A stretch of DNA of 64,000 bases. Origin: Pelecanus crispus. Lineage: Eukaryota; Chordata; Aves; Pelecaniformes; Pelecanidae. Of this stretch, positions 34,001 through 46,790 are shown in pieces; the first letter of the stretch is position 1; each line of letters begins with the position of its first letter. The position numbers and the translations under genes were made by a program. The stretch covers positions 154,176,191 to 154,240,190 of the forward strand of contig NC_134644.1 in assembly GCF_030463565.1 (NCBI RefSeq), in the 5' to 3' direction. The notes under the pieces were generated by a model. It saw nothing but the letters and a program-made list of their open reading frames with translations, searched no databases and was not told where the DNA came from.

Positions 34001-37000
34001 GCACGTGTGGGGTACAAAGTACCTGCAGAAATATGAAATAAGGCATTCTGTGGGCTGCGGTGAGGCAGAGTGCAAAAGAAGCAGTGGCTGGATGGTGACA
34101 AATCCAAGCAAGTTGAACTCTCCATTTATGTATAGAAGACCTGGGAGGCTTTGAGCTAGATCACAGGTAGGTCCTGAATTTCTGCACATTGCTCTTCACT
34201 GTCCTCTAACTAAAAATATTTTCTGGAACGGAGAGTGCAGGCACCTTGCTTTGGACTTTCCTAATGCCTGCTGTGTTCAGTGCGTCTTTCTGTTGATGAA
34301 AGCAGAGCAGGTACCGCTCGGTGAGCAAACTGGGCTCTTTTGTGTGGGAGAATATGGAGACACTCTAAATGTCAGGTGAATGTGCTGGGTAAAATATGGG
34401 AAGCTGCTCAGATAACACATGCAGACGGTTACCAGAGATTGGTTGTTCTTGAAGAACATGGGAGGTAAGAGGAGGGCGGCGTAGAGGGGGACTCTCCTAG
34501 GGGCTGTGTGACACCAACATGCATACACTGTCTACGAAGCAAAGAATTTCCTTGGTATAAGTGCCCTTTATTCAGATTGGGTTTTGCCATCATTTTACAT
34601 AAAGGCCAGTTTGTATCGATGCTGTGGATAATGAGAGCCACCAGGCTTGGTGGCACCTTTCTAACTTCTTTTCCCTGTCTCTAGTATAGGCAGATGTATA
34701 GCAATAACGCACAGCAGTGCTTGATCTTACGAAGTGACGGTGCTTATGATCCAGTGGCAACAACTGAGCACAAATTCAGCATGACCGGGGATGCACTTTG
34801 TTGGAGGGTAGAAAGGACAGGCTGCTCATGGGGAGGCCAGCATGGAAGCCATCCCCATGTCAGCAGGGCAGGCAGGGCTAGTGATGGTAGCCAGTGTGGG
34901 CCCCGAGTCCGGCAGTCACCCCACAAGCCGGTAGCGGTGGGGCAGGTCTGAGGGTAGGCTGGAAGGTTGGCTTGCAGGTTGGGGTCTGGATCAGTGGGTG
35001 CAAAGGCAGGCATGGGCATGGCAGCAGTGCCACTGCAACATTACTCTGCAACATTACTCACCCATACTGGATTTCCCTCCGATAAATTATTCCAAAGTTT
35101 AATTTCTCTTACTGTCAGGAAATTTCATCTTTCTAAGGTTTCGTTCATCTAAGCTCTGTTTGCAGCTATTGAATATTATGCCTTTGTTTGCACGACTGGA
35201 AAGTAATTTTCCTCTAAGCGTTTTCCATATGCAATCATATAAATTCAGTGACAATTCACCTTTCAGCCTTCCCTTATGAGCTGAGTAGATTGAACTTCTT
35301 TAATTTAGCATTGCAAGGCTTATTTTTCAGCTGCGGGGTTACTTTTGTTCTCCTTCGAAATTTTCAGGCAGTAAGTGGAAATAATAAACTTTATCATCAG
35401 AAATGTCATTCTAATCTGGTAGTGTTTTAATTCAATCATATATGAAAAGAGAACGATTTAACTTTTTTTTACTCCAGTGTTGGACCCAGACCTTTATGAG
35501 AAGGCAGGCATGGCTTTAGATAACCAAGTCTGTCTTTGAGCTGTTTCTTTCCAAGTCAAGATCTTTCATCCTTACTTGGAAACATGTTATCTTGGAGAAC
35601 AAAAAAAGAACATTGATGTGACAAAACCTTTTTCAAAAAACCATGTTGACCGGCATTAATTAGTTTTCCTGCATCTAGTTATTGATAAGTCACTATGATG
35701 ACAACGGTGAAGAAAAACCTTAGAGGTCTTGAATTTTTCTGTGGGTGGTACGAATACCTTTAGATAACAGTAAACACTATCACATTTTAATGAGGAGAAA
35801 AGATTTTGAACTAGCTTTTGAACCTCAGTATAAAGATTTACAGTTAGATTTAAAGTGTGCATGGGAGAGGAGAGGGAGGCCTTTTACCCTGTGTCTCTCT
35901 AAAGCAAAGTTTTGTGTTGCTGCATTGATCGTTGGAGAAAAATACTGGATTGAGCCTGATTCAGTATGTTTATTCCTTTATTAGAATTACTGTACAAAAA
36001 AGGATGAGTTGGTGACTTTGACAGAATTACACAATAAAATCTACTGTAAACAAGAAATCAGGTTTTCTTAATGCACTTGATGCCATTCAATGATATATCT
36101 TCCCAAATTTTATTTGCAGGGTGGTTTTTGGGCACACATACTGCTGCGTGGATTGAGAGCTGTCTCGCGGGCTGTCAGCAGAAAAGGCTGATCGTCTCTG
36201 CAGGGAGCTGGTGCCAAGCCGGGCGCCACGGGGCCATTAATTCCAAACTCTTCCACCATCTGCTTTCAGGAAATAGAGGGGGGAACATCACTGACCTTCG
36301 GGGTGTTCTTGCCTGTGGCTATTAGACAATCTTCGATAGTGCTGAGCCCTGGCTCTGAGCTCTGCCTGCAGTCCCTTTTCCTCACGCCAGCTCCTGCAGT
36401 GAGCCCAAAGGAGCCTGACCCTTTAGAAACTTTTTAACACATTTCTTCTGCATATTATAAAGCTAGTTAGAAAAATGATCGAAATGGTAAATCAACCTTT
36501 TTATACCCAGCGAGTAAGGATTCTGACACAAATCAAAGAATCCATCCAGGCATTTTTTAAAAAGTGAGCACACGTCCCATCTGCCCGGCCACTCCTGCAG
36601 ACTCGGGTAGTGTTGCTTCCTTTGCTGTGATGGCACGCCTTGCTCCTTGTGGTGCAGCACAGGTCTGCGCTAGCTACAAATCCATATGGAGCTGTAAAAT
36701 GGTGAGGAACCCTGCCTGCTTGTGCACAAACTCCTTTGTCTCAGCAGCACTTATCCCTGTGTGTGGCACTGAGCTGGAGCAGTCGTCCGGCTCGGTTCGT
36801 GTCCCAAAGAGCAGTGATAGCCTCTGCTAGCTCAGGTGTCCGGTATTTTTATATCAGACCCTGATTTCTGTAGTCTGAGAGGTTAAAGACTGGAAGGAAT
36901 AGCTAAAGCACTGGCACAAGAAACGGTGTGGGATGAACCTTAAGCTGGAAATCGGGAGAATTTGCAACTTGGCAGGTTTGCAGTTTCATGAGAATTTTTT

Positions 37001-40000
37001 TTGAAACCCCCAGTATCCTTGCTGGAGGGCTGATCTGCTTCAAGATGTGGGTGGCCAACCCTTTCTGCCTTCTGCCGGGATCTCCTGGCCGTGCAAGTGA
37101 ATTGTGATGAAAATAAAATAGCTGCATTACGTAAACCTGAATGTCCTTCCAGCTGGAGAAGAGGATGAAGCTTAATATTATCGTTGTGGTGGTCTCAATG
37201 GCCTTTTTTTATTGGACACATAAGACTGTCAGAATGGGAAATGAAATGCAGTTGAGACTCACGCACATCTGCACTGGCCTCTTGCACTTGTAGGATTTAT
37301 TTTTGACTTCTTCCATTTGCTTGGAGTGCTTAAAGTGTCATTTGCAAAATTAATCTTTGAAATGGAGGAAGAATACTCATTGCATTTGCAGAAATGGAGT
37401 AGGGACTAAAAGCCTCATTCAGCAAATATTGCAGATGTCACATTGTGCTAAAAAAATTGGCAAAAATGTTAAGAATGGTTTTAGTCTGATTTTAAAGCCA
37501 CATAAAAATTAATGGCCAATGGACATCTGAAACCTTTGAATATTTTGAAAACAAGAGAAGCCTTGAATTGTCTATAGTCAATCTGAATAGTAAAATAGTC
37601 TTTAATAGAAATATCATAAAGAATATTTTTATGAACTTTTAAATTAAGTTTTGTTCTTTTAAGTGAGAGATTAAGCAAGTAGCAGTCATGTCTGAATATT
37701 AGTTTGGTGTCATTTCCACTTGAAAAGCAGAAGAAAAGAAAAATCTGTCTGTATTTAAAGTAAATTTTGATGAAAAGTTTAGAAACTCCTAAACAAAAAT
37801 CTTCAGCTTTTTTCATGAAAAAAAAAGGGGGGGAGGGGTTTAGGGACATTCTAAAAAATTATTGCAATCTCTAATTTTTTGTTTCTGAAAAACGTATTTT
37901 TTTCATGCTCAGGTGATAAAAATTTGCTGTTGATGGTTTAAGGAACTGTTCTGTGGAGCTATTTTGTTAGCATTGATAGCCAAATAAGACCCAAGCAAGT
38001 ACTGGCAAAAGTTAAAGCCAAACACCTTCCTGAATGATTTATAACTTTATTACTTTATATATTTATTTTTTTAAGTCAGATATTTATTATGTCAGGTGAT
38101 GTTCAGCATCCAAATAGTGACTGTCCCATCATAAAACTTCTATTCAAAACTGGAAATATATTGTTATTAAAATACATTATTTCTGCTAGAGTCTACCATT
38201 AAATGATGCATTGGAAACAGTTCAGTATTTGCTGTACAATATTATGGAAGGGAAGTAATAAGACAGCATCCCTTTTTAGTGGCTGAGCAAGTTACTAGTC
38301 TTAGAGTACATGTCGCTGTGTGAAACAATAGTTTAGTGTGGGATTTTTCTGTGGTCTTTTGTGAGAAGTGTAACAAATAGCAAAGAAGTTGCTCGCTGCA
38401 TCAGTCTTTGAACTAGTCTGTTCTGGAAGAAAAAGAGCTTTCTGCACATCACACATTTACAAATCTGATGTGAAAATACGAAGAAAAGGAACTCTCTTTA
38501 AGTCTTCTTTAACCACTTTTGTCCTCAGAGGGCTGTCAATGTGTGCAAATAAAATTATTGCAACATCTTACTAGTTTCTGATTCTGCTTTCTCCCAGAGG
38601 CAGACCTGCAGGGGCTGGGGCATCTGCTGCTGCTCTGCAGAAGGACAGAGCTAATCATTGTATTGGCATTCAGTCTCTCCCTTGTGTAATCCTTGTCCCT
38701 TCCCGTCTTTCCATATTCGTTCTGTAAATATTAATGTGTTGTCTTGTTTGAATTTTAAGACCGACTTTTTTTCCCTTAAGACTAATTTTCTGTAATTATT
38801 TATGCTATTACCTGTGTCTGAAGGTTTGCTTAAAAGCTCTAAACTCAGTTTGGGGATTTAAAACAAAACACTTTTTCTTCCTTGGCAGTGAAGACTAAGG
38901 AAAGCTAGAAATAGTTTTTTATTAAAATATTCAAACTCATTTTGAATTCAGACAGCAATTCCTGTCTGTTCAGACAAATACTTGTTCCTCCTGTGAGGGC
39001 GGCTCCCAGTGCAATCTGATAGACTGGGTACTCATGCCAGTCTCACTTCATCAGTGACTTAAAAAGCAACAAAAGTGAATATATTGGGCAAGGTCATCTT
39101 GCAAGTGAGAAGGAACCTGGAAAATATCTGGAAACTTCCCCTGTTGTGGTACCTTCCTCATGAACACTTTCAGAGAGTTGGGGATCATCACTTCTCTCAC
39201 TGCAGGCAGAAGACTTCCACCCCACCGATCTCCCTTTGGTGCACTGAGAAGCCGAATACTCCAGCGGCAGCAGCACCCAAGCCTTATTTTAGGCATTTAG
39301 TCTCTTCCTTCCCTGCTGGACACTGCCACAGACCCCCACTGCAGGGGTCCTTTTCCCAGCTTCTTTTCCTCTCTTCTTTCTCCTCCTCCTCGTCAACTCT
39401 TAAGGTTGCATAGCACTCAGGCTGCATGTGCAAAATCTACTGACATTTTAGTATTTATTTATCTTATTTTGGTCTTTCTGAGCTATCTGGAGGTGGATAA
39501 CATAAGAACAACTCTTGCGTCCTTAGTTAAGGTACTGATAATTTGGAGCAGATGCAGCACCGCCATAATTCTTACCAGGGAATCTCAGATGTCTGCTTCT
39601 CTCAGTAGGCAGATGTCTACTTTAGGCTAAAATAATGCATGATCCCTAGAAAGAGATTGTACAGTAATCAAACTTTATATTTTCTTTTGTTTTCACAGTA
39701 CCCTTAGGGGTAAAACAGGTTGTAGATTACATCAGCTGTGTTTCTGGGTTTTGGGTTTATTTTGGTGTGGATTTTTTTTCCTGCATTGTACTAAAAATCT
39801 CTAGGCTGTTATTAGTAAGGCACTATTTTCTGAGTGAAAAAATAAATACCACTTGACAGTTCAGAAGCTAACAGAATATGCTTTTAAACAGAAGAAGCCG
39901 TTACTCCAGTAATGGGTGATGGCAGGCTGGATGATCCTGACGTAGCCTGTCCAACTTTCACGCGCCAAGTGTTGCTCCAGCTGTCACGGTTTCTTCTGTC

Positions 40001-43000
40001 CGTGATGGCTGGGGTCTAGCAAAAGCAACATGAGCATTAAACCCTTGTATTCAGGAGGCTCATATATCTTAAGCCTTTATGGTGTTTAAATGGTTGCCAG
40101 GGAAAACAAAGGAGGGCCTGTTTGGAGAGGAAGGGAGTTAGAATCAAACTGGTTCCCAGTCACTTCTGCATGGGAATAGTGTGACACTGCAGCAACAGTA
40201 GCATGAATGGGAAATTTGTTTATTTTTAGCTATGTTACAGCAGTTTCCCATTTGTTCATTATTCTGAATGTAAGCTCAGTAGCTGCAGGCTCCTGTATCT
40301 GCGTGGGCAGTAGGAATGCGCGTAGAAAGAAAATGTACATTAGGAGCAGAGCTGGAGAGGTATTTAGCAAGAATGGGCTAACCTAGAGAAACTTGCTTCC
40401 ATGCACTGATTATATATTTGCTCAAATCTTTTCGTTACTAGCCCTAATAGGGTCATCCCTGTTTGGGATGACGACAGTTGTCACCTTAGTAACTCCTTCC
40501 AATTTACATTTCTGCTGTGAGCAATTTTCTCTTGTGCCGAGGAATAAATCTCCTTATGCATCAACTGCACTGGAAATTTAGTAAGAAACAGTTATTTCAC
40601 ATTCCTTCTATCTGTTGTGCTTCTCAAACCTGTAACTACATGGAAGGAATGTGGAAAACAAAAATTATAACTCCTGTGATTCCTGACAAAACTATTAGCA
40701 AAATATTACTGTATTGGGGGTGGATATTTCTGAAACTGCTACTGCTGTGGCTACTTCTCATCAGGAAAAGTTTCTTTTTTCTCAAGAGTCCAATATAAGA
40801 AAAGAATATATGCAAACCTGAAATGAGTGGTGTGATGGAAATCTATTCAAAGGACATTTGCAACTAGAACTCCTACTTTGGAGTAGCTGGATTTCTGTGA
40901 TGTGCAAAGCAGGGTGCCTGAGCAATACTTTGCTCTAGAAGCCAGCTGCTGAACCTCCGCTGCTGGGCTTGGGTTTCTTTTTTTTTTTTTCCTTCTTCCC
41001 CCCTCTTCTTGTCACTGGTTCTTTATGTTGGCCAAAGACACTTTGTCCAGCTTTTATACATGAATTCTCAGATTTGGGTTAAGTCTAACAGCTTTTTATC
41101 CCTTTGTAATTAAACTGCTTTTATGCACTGTGTCATGTGGTAGGCTGTGACAGAAGGCTGTAACCAGCAAGAATGTATTTTTTTTTTTCCCCTTGGGGAG
41201 ACCCTTCGACCATGAAGTGCTTGTAGGAGACACATGGTAACCAGCTCTGCACAGCATCACAGCCTCCCCTGTTCTCCAGGGACATGTTGGTTGGGCAAGC
41301 CAATGAGTTTCATCTGAAATGTGGAGTTCTGTAGGAGGAGAGATGCTGCCTTTGTGCAATAAAATGCATGAATTGCCAGTGTCAGAGAAATGAGAGGGGA
41401 GGGCAGCAACAAAGGTTATTTTCGTATACCTCAAATCTGACACATTTATGTAGCACAGACATACAGTCTGGATAAAGATCCCAAGGTGGAAAAGAGTGCA
41501 CATCCACTGCTCGATGGTGAAATGAGAAAATACAGCCTGCATTTCTAGAGTATCGCTCTTAACTGTTGCCTGGGCCACATGGAAATTGTCAGAACAGCTA
41601 CAGCCTTTTAACTAGCAGCCTCTGAAGGAAGGTCTACATATGTTTGTTTCTAAATTAATACAGCTTAAAAGAAGACCAAGAATCTGCTATGGTGCATGCA
41701 AATAAAGAGGTGCTTATGTTGATGTCTATATGCTTCTAGCCACACAAGTGCCACGCCGACACAGATCTAGGATTTCCAAGTTGAGCTTTCTGAACAATGG
41801 CAATTTCATTTTGCAATGTGTTTCTGCTCTGTGCTGGAATAGATCCAAAACTTTCGGAGCAGCATCACAGAATGAAATTGTGTGAAAGCATCCATTTTCA
41901 GATTGGAAAGATTAATTTTTTTATTTGGCATCTCCCTTTGGAAGTGACAAAAATGTACCATGAACTACAGAAACTTTTCCACTGAAATCGATACATCTGT
42001 GTGAAACATTTCAGCCTTGATGAAACAGCATAATTCTGTTGGGAAAAAAAAACCCAACACCCAAAACATTTTGTCAAGTTTTGACAAGATCTAGTCTCTT
42101 TTCAGAGAAGTCTCAGAGTAAATGGATTAATTCAAGCTGTTTGCTTCTCTTTTTTTCCTTAATAGGACTATTTTGCCATAAAGATATTTTAAAAAGAAAT
42201 ATACCACAGCTTCCAGCCTTCTGATGCAAGCGTGCATCTAGCACTGCCTGCTAGGTGATATAAAAAATGACAGGCCTGGAACCAAATGTCTCATTGAAAG
42301 CTAACATGAACAAAAATGTCAGTCAGGCTTACAAGTGATAGCCAGAAAAGCTAAAGGTCTCCCTAGGTGCCCTTATCATTTGTTTTTTTCTAATTTGGCA
42401 ATGGATGCTAGCAAAGTCCGTTTCCTCATGTTCCTCAGACTACAGACCTGTGTATGAAAGAACAAATTGACAAAACTGTGCTTGGTTCAAATGCATGCTA
42501 GAGAGTGATACGTAACTCTTAGGTACAGGTGCTGGTGCTGATCAGCCTGCGGCCCAGTCGTTTGGCACATGAAGAGTGGCAAGCAGGCTCACTTTTGAAG
42601 AGGAAGAGCACACAGGAAAAATGATCACCTGAGATGCTGTTAGTTTCTCCCACTGTAGAGGATTTTTGTCTTACATGCTTACGAGGTTTGCATCAAATTT
42701 TGAATGTCCTCATGATCTGGGAACATGGTTTTGAGAGTAATTATGTCAACTTTGATCTGCAGTAAGGAAAGCCTGTGTTTAGATTGACCAAGTGGAAGAC
42801 GTTTTTAGGACTTTCAAAATCAATAGGAATAATAACCTGACATAAGATTGGAGGTACTTGATTTAACGACAGGCCAATGAGCCTACTCCTATCCCACATG
42901 CCTGTGAGGTTCCCTGGGTGAGACAGCTGTCCTCTGCCTTTGTTCGTGAGCTCCCAGAAGATTGCATTCAACTTTTCAGCAAGTGTGGGTAGCAGCAAGG

Positions 43001-44399
43001 ATTAGGTGAAATAGTTCTTGAGACTGAGAAACGTCTCTTGAGAATTACAATTACTGAAAAAGGAAGCGTGTCCCTGTCCTACCCCTGGGCACTGCTTGTG
43101 TATGAAGTGAGGAAGGCTTGGGGGTGAACGCACACCACCCTTTCCTTCCCAGCTATTAGGCTGTTAATTCCAAGCTCTTCCCCACTCATGCCAGCATGAC
43201 TGTCCCGTAGGCCAATTACTTTTCCCATCCCCGCTGACTAAAATCTACTGCCATCAGCATGAGGGCTTGAAGGCATGCCTGGGAACATTAATTTGCAGGT
43301 CCCTGAGAAATCTGGTCTGTTCCCATTTGAAAACACCACCATTGATTTATGGTGGAAAGATTTCAGCTTTTTAAAAATAATTATTATCATCAAGTGAATG
43401 TCATCTTTGCAAATTACAGCAGTAGACTGTATCTTCACTATATGCTGTTAAGGTTTCTCATTTTGCAGGACCCTCCCAAAACTGTGTAAGACTCTTACTG
43501 AGGTGGAAGCAGTATCAAGTGTGACGTTGCAGGAGAGACCTTGCTAGCAGAGGTGGAGACCTTGCTAGCAGAGGTGGATTCTGAAGAATAGAAGCAACTA
43601 ATCTGTGTACATGCAATTTTATCAGTCCTCCACCTGCAGGTAGAGAAATTTGTGATAGTCTGAAGTGAATGAAGCATCTGCACACCCTTTCTCTTCAGAT
43701 CTGCTTGAACAGAGCTACTCTAACTTAGAGAGTTTCTAGCCATAGGTCTTTGCAAGCAGATAAACTGAAGCCTGTGTTAGCATGTGGACGTAATTATATT
43801 TTCTTTATTCACTTACAGATGTTTCTGTTACAGTCTGTCTCCTACAAGAAATTTTATGAGTGGACGTTTCTTGACTCCCGTTGGGGATTTGACTTCTTTT
43901 TGGGGTGTGCACACGAGGAGACACCCAGTGCTCGGTGGTGCTTCTGGGGACCAGATGCACTGGCATGTGTAGTCTGTTGCACGTTACAGTCAAAATTGTC
44001 GCTGCAAACGTTCCTTGGGTACTCACGGGAGCACTGTGTGGTACACATGGGTCTAACTGGTTAGGGCTTGTCAGTTGAAAAATAAACTGCTGCTTTAATA
44101 ATGCTGTAGTGCCTTTTTCACACTGCTGGTTTGAAAATACCAGGTGATACATGCACAAAAAATATTATTTTCTGCATTGATCAAGCTTATTGAAAAGAAA
44201 GTCATTTTACAAGTCATGGGCAAACTCCAGCAAGCTGACTTACCAAAAGCAAACAAGCCAAAACCTGGAAGCCCTATGTGTGAAACTAAAATTTATTTTG
44301 GCTTTCATGAATAAACCCGACTCAGAGTGAAGTCCAGCTTACTGTAAAAGAAAATTTGATATGGCTCTGTGGCACAGACGGGCCCACACGCCGGGTGCC
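31036..44399. other. No recognised gene; long unique stretch
   Basis: I found no gene or confident transposon in about 13 kb. A 3' splice-like site with an open segment lies at 33056-33200 (see findings). A 21-bp tandem duplication is at 43535-43576, and pyrimidine tracts are at about 39351-39395 and 40974-41012. The longest open frame is 160 codons on the reverse strand (41096-41578), with no recognisable domain. Confidence 0.5.
43535..43576. repeat. Perfect 21-bp tandem duplication
   Basis: GAGACCTTGCTAGCAGAGGTG occurs twice in tandem (43535-43555 and 43556-43576) with no differences. Identity of the two copies suggests a recent duplication by replication slippage. Confidence 0.9.
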
Positions 44400-45026
44400 C
44401 AGCTCCCTTCAGCTGATCGTATCCTGGGCTGCATCAAAAGAAGTGTGGCCAGCAGGTTGAGGGAGGTGATTCCACCCCTCTGCTCTGCTCTGGTGAGACC
44501 TCACCTGGAGCACTGCGTCCAGCTCTGGGGCCCTCAGCACAAGAAGGACATGGACCTGCTGGAGCGGGTCCAGAGGAGGGCCACCAAAATGATCCGAGGG
44601 CTGGAGCATCTGTCCTACGAGGCCAGGCTGAGAGAGTTGGGGTTGTTCAGCCTGGAGAAGAGAAGGCTGCGAGGAGACCTTATTGCGGCCTTCCAGTATT
44701 TAAAGGGGGCCTACAGGAAAGATGGGGAGAATCTTTTTAATAAGGCCTCTTGTGACAGGACAAGGAATAATGGATTTAAACTAAAGAAGAATAGATTTAG
44801 ACTAGACATTAGAAAGAAGTTTTTTACAATGAGGGCGGTGAAGCACTGGCACAGGTTGCCCAGAGAGGCGGTGGAGGCCCCATCCCTGGCAACATTCAAG
44901 GTCAGGTTGGACGGGGCTCTGAGCACCCTGATCTGGTTAAAGCTGTCCCTGCTCACTGCAGGGGGGTTGGGCTAGATGGCCTCTAAAGGTCCCTTCCCAC
45001 CCAAAGCATTCTGTGATTCTATGATC
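44400..45026 (+). mobile_element. CR1 LINE, young-looking 3' fragment with open ORF2 C-terminus
   Basis: This forward CR1 copy is truncated in late ORF2. One frame stays open from about 44400 to 44975 (roughly 190 codons) and gives the CR1 ORF2 C-terminal segment: '[20 protein letters not shown]', '[16 protein letters not shown]', '[19 protein letters not shown]' and '[15 protein letters not shown]'. It then reads through '[13 protein letters not shown]' to a stop. The absence of stops or shifts suggests a relatively recent insertion. The 3' end has 'GGTTGGGCTAGATGGCCTCT' and a short ATTCTGTGATTCTATGA tail at about 45010-45025. A CpG island starts directly after the tail. No reverse transcriptase catalytic region is present. 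Confidence 0.94.
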
Positions 45027-45475
45027 CCGCCGGCAGTGTCGGGGTCGCATCCATCGCCGGTTGCCGAAAGCCGCCGTGCCCGCCGGCAGCAGCTGCGCCC
45101 CAGGGGCCGCGGCACTGCGGGCCCCGGGGCCGCGCCCCGCCTCGGCAAACGCCGCCTTCCCCGGACGGGCCGGGGCGGGGCCGGGGCGGGGCGGGGCGGG
45201 GCGGGGCCGGGGCAGCCGGCAGGTGGCAGCCCCGCAGCGCTGCGCAGCGGCGCCCGGCGGGCCGCCCTCCCCGCCACCCCCGGACCCCCTCCGGCCCCGC
45301 CACCCCGCCGGCCCCGCGGCCCGCCCGGTGCCGCTCCGCGCCTCGGCCTCGCACCGACAGCGTGCGGCAGCCTGGGGGGATGCGTCTGCCCCAGCAGCAA
45401 TGGCAGACTGGCGTTCTGTTTCCCTTCTGCTTTCTTTGGGCTGTACAAAATGTTTTAAAAGCCGCGTGTAGCTGT
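45027..45475. promoter_or_regulatory. CpG island with clustered GC boxes (candidate promoter)
   Basis: This block is extremely GC-rich and CpG-dense. At 45172-45212 there are eight successive GGGG runs separated by C or CC, forming overlapping GGGGCGGGG boxes. These are Sp1-type binding sites and also a strong G-quadruplex motif on the plus strand. Such islands usually mark RNA polymerase II start sites, often without a TATA box, and none is seen. An ATG in fair context (AGCAATGG, about 45400) opens only a short frame ending at 45471 on the plus strand. I could not link the island to a gene in either direction. Long open frames on both strands here reflect GC content. Confidence 0.65.
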
Positions 45476-45583
45476 GTTTCAAAAAAAACCCCAAAACCTC
45501 CAAACCAGCGGTGGAAGCCACCGTCCTCCTCCTCGGCGATGCGGTGCCTCTGCCGAGTGTGCCGCGCCGCAGGCCGGGCCGGC

Positions 45584-45963
45584 GGGTGTCCGGGCTGGCG
45601 GGTGTCAGGGCCGGCGGGTGTCCGGGCCGGCGGGTGTCTGGCGGGTGTCCGGGCCGGCGGGTGTCAGGGCCGGCGGGTGTCCGGGCCGGCGGGTGTCTGG
45701 CGGGTGTCCGGGCCGGCAGGTGTCAGGGCCGGCGGGTGTCAGGGCCGGCGGGTGTCTGGTGGGTGTCCGGGCCGGCGGGTGTCAGGGCCGGCGGGTGTCT
45801 GGTGGGTGTCAGGGCCGGCGGGTGTCAGGGCCGGCGGGTGTCAGGGCCAGTGGGTGTCAGGGCCGGTGGGTGTCCAGGCCGGCAGGTATCCGGGCCGGCG
45901 GGTGTCAGGGCTGGCGGGTGTCCGGGCCAGCAGGTGTCAGGGCTGGTGGGTGTCCGCGCCGGC
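45584..45963. repeat. GC-rich minisatellite, 16-bp unit, 25 units
   Basis: I count 25 tandem units: 21 of 16 bp (consensus GGGTGTCMGGGCCGGC, with M being A or C) and 4 short units of 11 bp (GGGTGTCTGGC or GGGTGTCTGGT), giving 380 bp. In the first half a higher-order pattern is visible: three 16-bp units and one 11-bp unit (59 bp) occur three times, followed by a 43-bp version. The last ten units are all 16 bp and more diverged. Because 16 is not a multiple of three, all three plus-strand frames give the same permuted peptide (GRRVSGPAGV-like) and stay open. These frames are not genes. The plus strand is G-rich and may form secondary structure. Confidence 0.95.
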
Positions 45964-46623
45964 GTGCAGCCAGCGAGGGAAGGGCACTGGCGTGGAGGCA
46001 GAGGCGGAATCCTTTCGCAGGGTTATGGGACCATTCGCAGTGAAGCAGCACGTAAAATAAATCGTTGCTCTGGGCAGGAGCGGTGTTTTGCTCCCTGGGT
46101 GCTGCCCAGGACCACAGGCTGAGCCAAGTCCTGCCCTCACGGCTGTCCCCAGCCCCTGGATCTCTGGCTTTGGGGGTAACAGATGCTCCACTCTGCTCCA
46201 GCCCAGCCGAGCAGCACTTGTAGTGCCACGGAGGACATAATGATAGCGTAGACAAGAGACTGGCCTGGGCTGTTTTGCTTCTTGACTTTTTACCTCTTCG
46301 GAGGTGACTGGACTGTCTACAAATTTGCATAAATGCTGGGAAGATGTGGGGCAATAAAGTCTGCCTTGGAATTGGAAAAAAAATGCCTCTACTTTTGGCT
46401 GTGTAGCATGGATATCACAGAGGAATCTTTAATTAGCATAGGCCTCTCAATAAGAAATGGTATTTCCATAGGTTGCAATTAATTGAGCGTATTTGTGATT
46501 GTGTGAAAATGTTGCACATTCTGCTTTCTTAAAGTGCAAATATATTCATTTACTGAAACTGTTCTGTATATAGGAGGTGAATAACTTTTTATGAAAGTTG
46601 AAGTAGACTCTTACATAGGCCCA
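45964..46623. other. GC-rich tail of island, then unique DNA
   Basis: The GC content falls off over about 300 bases. An AATAAA hexamer lies at about 46352-46357, but no transcript end can be assigned. I see no recognised gene. Confidence 0.5.
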
Positions 46624-46790
46624 GAGATTGCCCAGGTAGATGTTTCCCTCCCTGGAAGCATTCCAGGTCAGGTTGGACGGGGCTCTGAGCACCCTGATCT
46701 GGTTAAAGCTGTCCCTGCTCACTGCAGGGGGGTTGGGCTAGATGGCCTCTAAAGGTCCCTCCCAACCCAAAGCATTCTATGATTCTATCA
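46624..46790 (+). mobile_element. CR1 LINE, very short 3' fragment
   Basis: This fragment of about 165 bp contains the extreme 3' end of the same subfamily as 44.4 kb. It includes 'GGTCAGGTTGGACGGGGCTC', 'CTGATCTGGTTAAAGCTGTC', 'CTCACTGCAGGGGGGTTGGG' and ends ATTCTATGATTCTATC. It lies in the same orientation as the 44.4 kb copy, so the two bracket the CpG island and minisatellite. Confidence 0.93.

Noticed and set aside
36238..36258. Similarity between TTAATTCCAA[A/G]CTCTTCC at 36.24 kb and 43.16 kb
   Set aside because: About 20 matching bases with no extension on either side. Too short to call a repeat.
41096..41578. 160-codon reverse open frame
   Set aside because: No recognisable domain. 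The length is within what chance gives in a 64-kb window.
44937..45521. Long reverse-strand open frames of about 110-195 codons, rich in proline, alanine and arginine
   Set aside because: They arise from CpG-island composition, where stop codons are rare, and several frames are open on both strands at once.
45362..46122. Three overlapping plus-strand open frames of about 190-230 codons with GRRVSGPAGV-type repeats
   Set aside because: They are the same minisatellite read in three frames. The 16-bp unit contains no stop in any frame, so openness carries no coding meaning.
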